The notes below the pieces were generated by a model. That model made no database searches. It had not been told where the DNA came from and saw nothing but the letters and a program-made list of their open reading frames with translations. The position numbers and the translations under genes were made by a program. Below, one piece after another: positions 31,845 through 36,346 of a DNA stretch of 36,346 nt (position 1 is its first letter; every line of letters begins with the position of its first letter). The stretch is taken from assembly GCA_017857595.1 (NCBI GenBank), contig JAFMCU010000011.1, positions 1 through 36,346 of the forward strand. Direction: 5' to 3'. The DNA is from Thermoprotei archaeon (GTDB lineage: Archaea > Thermoproteota > Thermoprotei > Gearchaeales > Gearchaeaceae).

Positions 31845-32899
31845 TGGTTAGAAGTTATTAAAGAAATTAATTTTTTACTCAAATTGATATCTTTGAATAA
31901 TTTAATCATTTTGAGAATACTTGGTATTTTAGCATCAATAAAAATTTCAACTAATGTTTTAGGATCTAATGTATTAATCGCTTTAATCAATTCTTCTTTG
32001 CTCATTCCAAACCAAAAATTCAATAATCTAACACCCGTTGTTAATTTATTGTAATATCTTTCTTTAAAGATTTTTTCATAGTCATTTTTGAATGCAAATT
32101 TACCAGCAAAAAGAGCAAACCTGATCCCCTCGCCGCTTATTGGCATAACCATTCCAGCCGAATCTCCTGCCACCACTATGTTGTTTTGTCTCAATCTTTT
32201 TAAAGGTCCAAAAGCTGGGAAAGCTGCGCCCTCAATTTTACTAGTAAGTTTTACATTAAACTTTTTTAGGAATTTTTGAAGCCTATTCTCTAGATCTAAT
32301 TTTGAATTTACATGTCCTCCTATACCTACATTGCATTTATTTTTTCCATATGGAAAAATCCATGCGTAACCGTATTTGAATAGGCTAATGTAAAGAGTAT
32401 CATCTCTTATATCATTTGATATTCCATATCCTCTTATCGCAGGAGCTAGTTTGTACCCATTGTATGATAAACCGTTTCTTCTTGCAAAAAATGCAATATA
32501 ACCGGCAGCATCAATAATTAAATCATATTTATTGGCATCAATTACTTCAACAAATCTTTTTTTATAAAATTTTACTCCATTGTCTATAGCATCGTTTAAA
32601 ATCTCTTCTAAAAAATTAGATTTATTAACAATATATCCGTAGTAGGGTTTTGTGTTTGCTTCAAGTAGAAATTCATCTTCGTAATAAACATGAACATTTT
32701 CTACATAGCTTAAAACGCTCTTTGTTTCATTGGGTTTAAAATGAACATAATTAAATCCTTCATTAAAAATTGCTTCGCCACAAGGTTTTGTAGCTAGCTT
32801 TTCCTTCATTTCAAATATTTCAACATCATGACCTTCATATGAGGCCCAGTAAGCAGCGTTAACACCTGAAGGACCAGCTCCTATAATTGCAATTTTCAT
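31841..32899 (-). CDS. Geranylgeranyl reductase family FAD oxidoreductase
   Basis: The 352-aa flavoprotein has the N-terminal dinucleotide motif IAIIGAGPSGVNAAYWAS, KPCGEAI near residue 38, YAWIFPYGKNKCNVGIGG and the second FAD motif VVAGDSAGMVMPISGEGIRFALFAG. This matches the geranylgeranyl reductase group, which hydrogenates the isoprenoid chains of archaeal ether lipids (or of quinones). Archaea often carry several paralogues, so the precise substrate is open. ATG at 32899 begins directly with the FAD motif. It is the first gene of its operon. Confidence 0.88.
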   Translation of the reverse strand: MKIAIIGAGPSGVNAAYWASYEGHDVEIFEMKEKLATKPCGEAIFNEGFNYVHFKPNETKSVLSYVENVHVYYEDEFLLEANTKPYYGYIVNKSNFLEEILNDAIDNGVKFYKKRFVEVIDANKYDLIIDAAGYIAFFARRNGLSYNGYKLAPAIRGYGISNDIRDDTLYISLFKYGYAWIFPYGKNKCNVGIGGHVNSKLDLENRLQKFLKKFNVKLTSKIEGAAFPAFGPLKRLRQNNIVVAGDSAGMVMPISGEGIRFALFAGKFAFKNDYEKIFKERYYNKLTTGVRLLNFWFGMSKEELIKAINTLDPKTLVEIFIDAKIPSILKMIKLFKDINLSKKLISLITSNQ

Positions 32900-32979
32900 A
32901 ATTATGATATTAATTATTTTACAATAAATTAAAGAAGCTTTTTTAAAATGCGACTTTATAATTTACAAAAAATCGAAAG

Positions 32980-32994
32980 CCTTTTTTTAAAAGG
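32980..32994. terminator. Short hairpin in the tRNA-Met to reductase gap
   Basis: CCTTTT and AAAAGG can pair around a TTT loop in the 194-base gap. Placed about 100 bases past the tRNA-Met gene, it might end that transcript. The gap also contains the palindrome TACATATGTA near 33012 and two GTTGGG words; nothing else is recognised. Confidence 0.25.
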
Positions 32995-33093
32995 TTGGGT
33001 CAAGTTGGGAGTACATATGTATCAATATGACATGTCTTTTAGAGAACTTTACTAGTAAATGTAAAGTTTCATCGAATTAGATTTACTTAATTA

Positions 33094-33196
33094 TGCCGGG
33101 GCCGGGATTTGAACCCGGGACACCGGATTTCACGCTTGCCAGACCCCAGTAATGCATTATGAGTCCGGCATCCTAACCAGGCTAGATGACCCCGGC
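33094..33196 (-). tRNA. tRNA-Met (CAT), elongator type, with 29-base intron
   Basis: Minus strand. Acceptor GCCGGGG pairs with CCCCGGC plus A73; the T arm is CCCGGG-type with TTCAAAT. The anticodon stem CCGGA/TCCGG forms only if an intron (about 33129-33157) is removed, giving the loop CTCATAA. The intron is at 37/38; its boundary is ambiguous by one base because of flanking A residues. TCAT can pair with GTGA as a 4-bp central helix flanked by 3-base bulges, the archaeal splice motif. The anticodon stem lacks the three G-C pairs of initiators, so it is elongator Met; Ile2 (modified C34) is less likely. No CCA encoded. Confidence 0.9.
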
Positions 33197-33209
33197 ATAC
33201 ATTTAAATT

Positions 33210-35093
33210 TTATTTTTTACCAAATATTTTTTCATAATTTATTTTAAGAGAAGGATCTTGTATTGCTTCAGTTCTACAGAGCTTTTCTATTTCATCTAAA
33301 GTAGGAGATTTAACATCGAAAACAGAAAAGTTTTTTTCGAAGCTTTCTAATGTTTTAATCAATTGTTCTTTACTGGGTATATTTATTCCTAATTGAGCTT
33401 TCATTGTACCGCCTCTTAATATTATATTTTTAAAGAACTTAGCTGCTGTATCATTTAATTGCTTAAAAAGTTCCTTTGTAATTCCTTTGCCCATTATTTC
33501 TTCAATAATAGTATTAACCTTTTCTAAAATGAGCGAAACAAATCTAAAATCTATCCAACCTTCATCTTTATTATAAGATATTTTAGTTGCATATCTAAAG
33601 AAAATAAAAAACAACTCCTTAGCATTTTCTTTGTTTCTTATGTAGCTATATATATCCTGCTCTTCAATGAGCTTAATGAAATATGCATCGCTTAAGCTTC
33701 TTGTTTTTTCATATTCTCTTTTAATTTCATCTACGATTTTTTCTATGATGAATTCAATAATTTCAACATCTATATTTTCAGCAACTTTCTTTGTTAACCT
33801 AACAACATAATCTAAGTTAATAACATCAAAATCCTTTGGATCGTTTAAATATAAACCTCTTTTTTCTTTTAGCAAAAACTGTGTAACGTAATCTTTAATT
33901 ATATCGTTTCCATGTATGAGCAACAATCCTCTTAATGCACTTTTTTGTAACAATCTTAAATATTCTCCAACTGTTCCATGCTCATTTGTTTCAACTAATT
34001 GTGTATTGCATTTCCTTCCCAAAGCCACTCCATAAAAATCGATTAATTCACCTTTTTTAGAATTTAAAATCCTTTTAGCTAGAGTTTTCTCTTCAACTTT
34101 CCCTGTAAATAAAATAAGGGATCTTTCATCTAGTATAATATTTTGTACATACGTGAGGCTCGGTCCATGTTTTAGATTAGCAGAAGTCGTCATGATTATG
34201 CATGGAGTATCAGAATTAAGAATATTCTTCCTAGTTTCATCATCTATTGCTTTTATTATTCCTGATGACCTTGCGTTTATATAATAATCTTTTAAGGGTC
34301 CTTTTAACTTATAAGAGTATTTATCGTAAATTTTTATAACATCTTTTAAGCTACCGTCTACGTAAATGTTAGCATAAGGCATTTCTTTTTGGATCATTTT
34401 ATAAGCTAAGAATGTAGCAATTTCTTGTGCACGGCCAGCAGCTGGTATTGGCATTACCACTTTTCCTTTTGTCTTAATAGTACTTATTACCATATTCGCT
34501 ATCTTTGATATACTATCCATGAATGATTCTTCTCCAAGAGTAAAGTTACTCTCAGATATAACGACATCTATATCTTGGTATCCTGGAGAAAATTGTCCAG
34601 CTAAGGGTAAATTTGTAAGACTTATATCTCCTGTATATAATATATATGAAGAATCTATTTTCAACAAATATGAAAAAGCACCTAGCAAATGTCCAGCACT
34701 AATTGGTTGCACTTTAATTTCATCATTTATTTTGCTTATCTCACCTTCGTTTAACACTTTTACTTCAGACATAACTTCTTCTATATCGCTCTGAGGTATT
34801 CTATACTTTGATTTTATTTCTAAGCTCCCAAGAGTTATTTTTCCTATATCTTTAGTAGGCTCGCTCATGTATATATTGGCTTCAGGGAATTTCCTCTTTA
34901 AGATTGTTAAGCCACCTATATGATCCGCATGTGCATGTGATATAAAAATATGCTTGATTTCATCATCTATCTTATCAAATTCAGGCATTTCATATTGGAA
35001 TCCGCAATCCAATACTATTCCTTCTTTATTATGGCTAATCACTATCAAATTCGGTTTTCCTATTGTACATCCGCCGATGAACTTGATTTTCAT
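33210..35093 (-). CDS. MBL/beta-CASP nuclease-like protein with novel C-terminal domain
   Basis: The 627-aa protein starts with a metallo-beta-lactamase domain: Asp29 in LDCGFQ, SHAHADHIGG (His53, His55, Asp57, His58), AGHLLGA (His135) and YTGDIS (Asp156). A beta-CASP domain follows with SESNFT (Glu181, motif A), PIPAAGRAQEIA, TSANLKHGPS and LLIHGN. These place it with CPSF/RNase J-type RNA nucleases. It lacks the N-terminal KH domains of aCPSF1 and is longer than aCPSF2 or archaeal RNase J. Residues about 440-627 form a helical, charged region that I do not recognise. tRNA-Met begins 13 bases after its stop on the same strand; Sua5 precedes it by 51 bases. RNA processing is likely. Confidence 0.82.
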   Translation of the reverse strand: MKIKFIGGCTIGKPNLIVISHNKEGIVLDCGFQYEMPEFDKIDDEIKHIFISHAHADHIGGLTILKRKFPEANIYMSEPTKDIGKITLGSLEIKSKYRIPQSDIEEVMSEVKVLNEGEISKINDEIKVQPISAGHLLGAFSYLLKIDSSYILYTGDISLTNLPLAGQFSPGYQDIDVVISESNFTLGEESFMDSISKIANMVISTIKTKGKVVMPIPAAGRAQEIATFLAYKMIQKEMPYANIYVDGSLKDVIKIYDKYSYKLKGPLKDYYINARSSGIIKAIDDETRKNILNSDTPCIIMTTSANLKHGPSLTYVQNIILDERSLILFTGKVEEKTLAKRILNSKKGELIDFYGVALGRKCNTQLVETNEHGTVGEYLRLLQKSALRGLLLIHGNDIIKDYVTQFLLKEKRGLYLNDPKDFDVINLDYVVRLTKKVAENIDVEIIEFIIEKIVDEIKREYEKTRSLSDAYFIKLIEEQDIYSYIRNKENAKELFFIFFRYATKISYNKDEGWIDFRFVSLILEKVNTIIEEIMGKGITKELFKQLNDTAAKFFKNIILRGGTMKAQLGINIPSKEQLIKTLESFEKNFSVFDVKSPTLDEIEKLCRTEAIQDPSLKINYEKIFGKK

Positions 35094-35144
35094 AGATAAT
35101 TATAATTAGATATAAAGACAGTTTTAATTAAGTTTATTCCAAAT

Positions 35145-36197
35145 TTAAGCTAATATTATTTCAGAGGCAGCTTTTCTTAATCTATTCATTACTGTAAGAC
35201 CTATACCATACTCAGGATATCCTTCAGCTATAATAACATCGACTTCATGGTCTATCTTTCTAAGCTTTGAAAAAAGATTATAAGCTATTGTGAAAAGATT
35301 TTTTCTAGAACCTAATATCTCTGCTATTACATTATCAATTTTAATTTTATTAATAGTTTCTTCGCTGCCAATTATGCCAACTTTTTTACCTTGTGCTGAC
35401 TTTTCATCTATAATTTTTTTCATCATTGAGACAATTTTCTCTTCATCACCTTCAATCAATATCAAAGGCTTTTGAGGAGCGTAGTGACGATACTTTATAC
35501 CAGGGGAAGTAACTGCTATATTTTCAACATCTACTTTAAAGCCTTTAGCAAAGTCGGGTATGGTGATTTTTCCAATTTCTTTTTCGATAACATTAATAGG
35601 TAAAGCTCCAGGTCTTAATAAAACTGGATTTTCCTTCGTTAAATCTATTACGGTTGATTCAACACCGAATATTGTTCTACCTCCGTCTATAATAACATCA
35701 ATTTCTTCAGAAAAGTCTTCCAAAACATGCTTTGCTGTTGTTGGACTTGGTCTTCCAGACTTATTCGCACTAGGTGCAGCGATTGGCTTAAAAGATTGAT
35801 TTATTAATTCTAGTGCTATCGGGTGCATAGGCAATCTTACAGAAACTGTATCCAATCCTGCAGATGTCTCCTTAGCTATTTTTTCATTCCTTTTAAGGAC
35901 TATAGATAATGGTCCTGGCCAAAACTTTTTTGTAAGAATATACGCTACTTCGGGAATATCTCTTGCAACATATTCGAGCTGGTCTATACTGCTTATATGA
36001 ACAATAATTGGATTATCAAGAGGTCTATTCTTAGCCTTAAAAATTTTTAATACAGCGTCTGAATTTGTAGCATCTGCCCCTAAGCCATATACTGTTTCTG
36101 TAGGAAATGCAACAAGATTTCCCTTATTTATTGCTTCTGCTGCTATTCTTATTTTTTCTTTATTTGGATTCAAAGGATTAATTTTTAACAAAATCAT
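35145..36197 (-). CDS. sua5: Threonylcarbamoyl-AMP synthase
   Basis: Makes threonylcarbamoyl-AMP from threonine, bicarbonate and ATP for t6A37 of ANN-decoding tRNAs. The N-terminal YrdC domain (1-210) has GNLVAFPTETVYGLGADAT, KIFKAKNRPLDNPIIVHI, FWPGPLSIVLKR, RLPMHPIA, APSANKSGRPSPT and the GVESTVIDL segment. The C-terminal Sua5 domain follows a linker (SPGIKYRHYAPQKPLILIEG), giving 350 aa, the full Sua5 type. ATG at 36197. A TTTAAA element at 36217-36223 lies about 23 bases upstream, so the mRNA is probably leaderless. Confidence 0.95.
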   Translation of the reverse strand: MILLKINPLNPNKEKIRIAAEAINKGNLVAFPTETVYGLGADATNSDAVLKIFKAKNRPLDNPIIVHISSIDQLEYVARDIPEVAYILTKKFWPGPLSIVLKRNEKIAKETSAGLDTVSVRLPMHPIALELINQSFKPIAAPSANKSGRPSPTTAKHVLEDFSEEIDVIIDGGRTIFGVESTVIDLTKENPVLLRPGALPINVIEKEIGKITIPDFAKGFKVDVENIAVTSPGIKYRHYAPQKPLILIEGDEEKIVSMMKKIIDEKSAQGKKVGIIGSEETINKIKIDNVIAEILGSRKNLFTIAYNLFSKLRKIDHEVDVIIAEGYPEYGIGLTVMNRLRKAASEIILA

Positions 36198-36216
36198 TTT
36201 TATCTTTTCTTACCTG

Positions 36217-36223
36217 TTTAAAA
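36217..36223 (-). promoter_or_regulatory. TATA-like element for sua5
   Basis: tttaaaa centred about 23 bases before the sua5 ATG on the minus strand. It lies in the 94-base divergent gap shared with tRNA-Pro, whose own promoter may be near 36251-36279 (ttttata and cttataa words). Confidence 0.35.
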
Positions 36224-36291
36224 TGATTCTTAATCTAATTAATTATTAAATTTTTATACCAAATATTATCTTATAACTATTTAGCTTACAT

Positions 36292-36346
36292 GGGGTCGTA
36301 GTTCAGCTTGGTTAGAATGCGCGGCTTGGGACCGCGTGGTCCCAGG
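36292..36346 (+). tRNA. tRNA-Pro (anticodon TGG), 5' part only
   Basis: Begins GGGGTCG (acceptor), followed by a D arm with AGCTTGGTTAGAAT. Anticodon stem CGCGG/CCGCG encloses CTTGGGA, giving anticodon TGG. The window ends in the variable/T-arm region, so the 3' acceptor strand is not visible and the acceptor pairing cannot be checked. No intron at 37/38. Confidence 0.88.

Noticed and set aside
33012-33021. TACATATGTA palindrome as a mobile-element end or operator
   Set aside because: A single 10-bp palindrome in AT-rich DNA is expected by chance and has no partner.
1-36346. CRISPR array, insertion sequence or prophage
   Set aside because: No regularly spaced repeats, transposase, integrase or terminal repeats were seen; gene content is housekeeping-like.

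Overview
The window is a strongly AT-rich stretch of an archaeal chromosome. Archaeal markers include an Orc1/Cdc6 initiator, the small subunit (DP1) of DNA polymerase D, a RadA/RadB-like recombinase core, a KaiC-like ATPase, a geranylgeranyl reductase, DUF99 and UPF0282 proteins, a tRNA-Met with a 37/38 intron, no encoded CCA ends, and TATA-like elements about 25-30 bases upstream of several start codons (short or absent leaders). PolD argues against a classical crenarchaeote, and the gene set fits a TACK lineage near Thaumarchaeota/Aigarchaeota, but that placement is low-confidence inference. The tRNAs are very G+C-rich against an AT-rich background, which suggests a thermophile.

Left part (1-12.9 kb): de novo purine synthesis with folate metabolism. 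A leftward operon purC-purM-purF-purD faces a rightward purH-folC pair. A DoxX-like membrane protein, dihydropteroate synthase (folP) and a 5-formyl-THF cyclo-ligase follow, then a rightward tandem-PurS-purL-purQ operon. PurH needs 10-formyl-THF, and folP, folC and the cyclo-ligase make, retain and recycle folate, so the cluster is metabolically coherent.

Middle part (13-21 kb): orc1/cdc6 and a DUF99 protein run right. A leftward carA-carB-small ORF-DP1 unit meets them tail to tail. DP1 has lost several residues of its phosphoesterase (proofreading) site.

Right part (21-36.3 kb): a leftward operon encodes a ferritin-like/VIT1 membrane protein, a KaiC-like ATPase and an archaeo-eukaryotic primase-like protein. 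Then come tRNA-Leu(CAG), a GNAT acetyltransferase, glutamate dehydrogenase, a HemK2-like methyltransferase and a dicluster ferredoxin. A leftward three-gene unit follows: a two-helix membrane protein, a degenerate HerA/VirB4-like protein and a RadA-like ATPase. This unit and the primase-KaiC unit are the best candidates for undescribed systems. The end holds a PPOX flavoprotein, a geranylgeranyl reductase-DUF354-UPF0282 operon, intron-bearing tRNA-Met, a beta-CASP nuclease with an unusual C-terminal domain, Sua5, and the 5' part of tRNA-Pro(TGG) cut by the window edge.

The DNA is very compact. Same-strand genes are often coupled by 1-29 base overlaps, and all six convergent gene pairs overlap or lie within 3 bases. 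I see no insertion sequence, CRISPR array, prophage or integrase.
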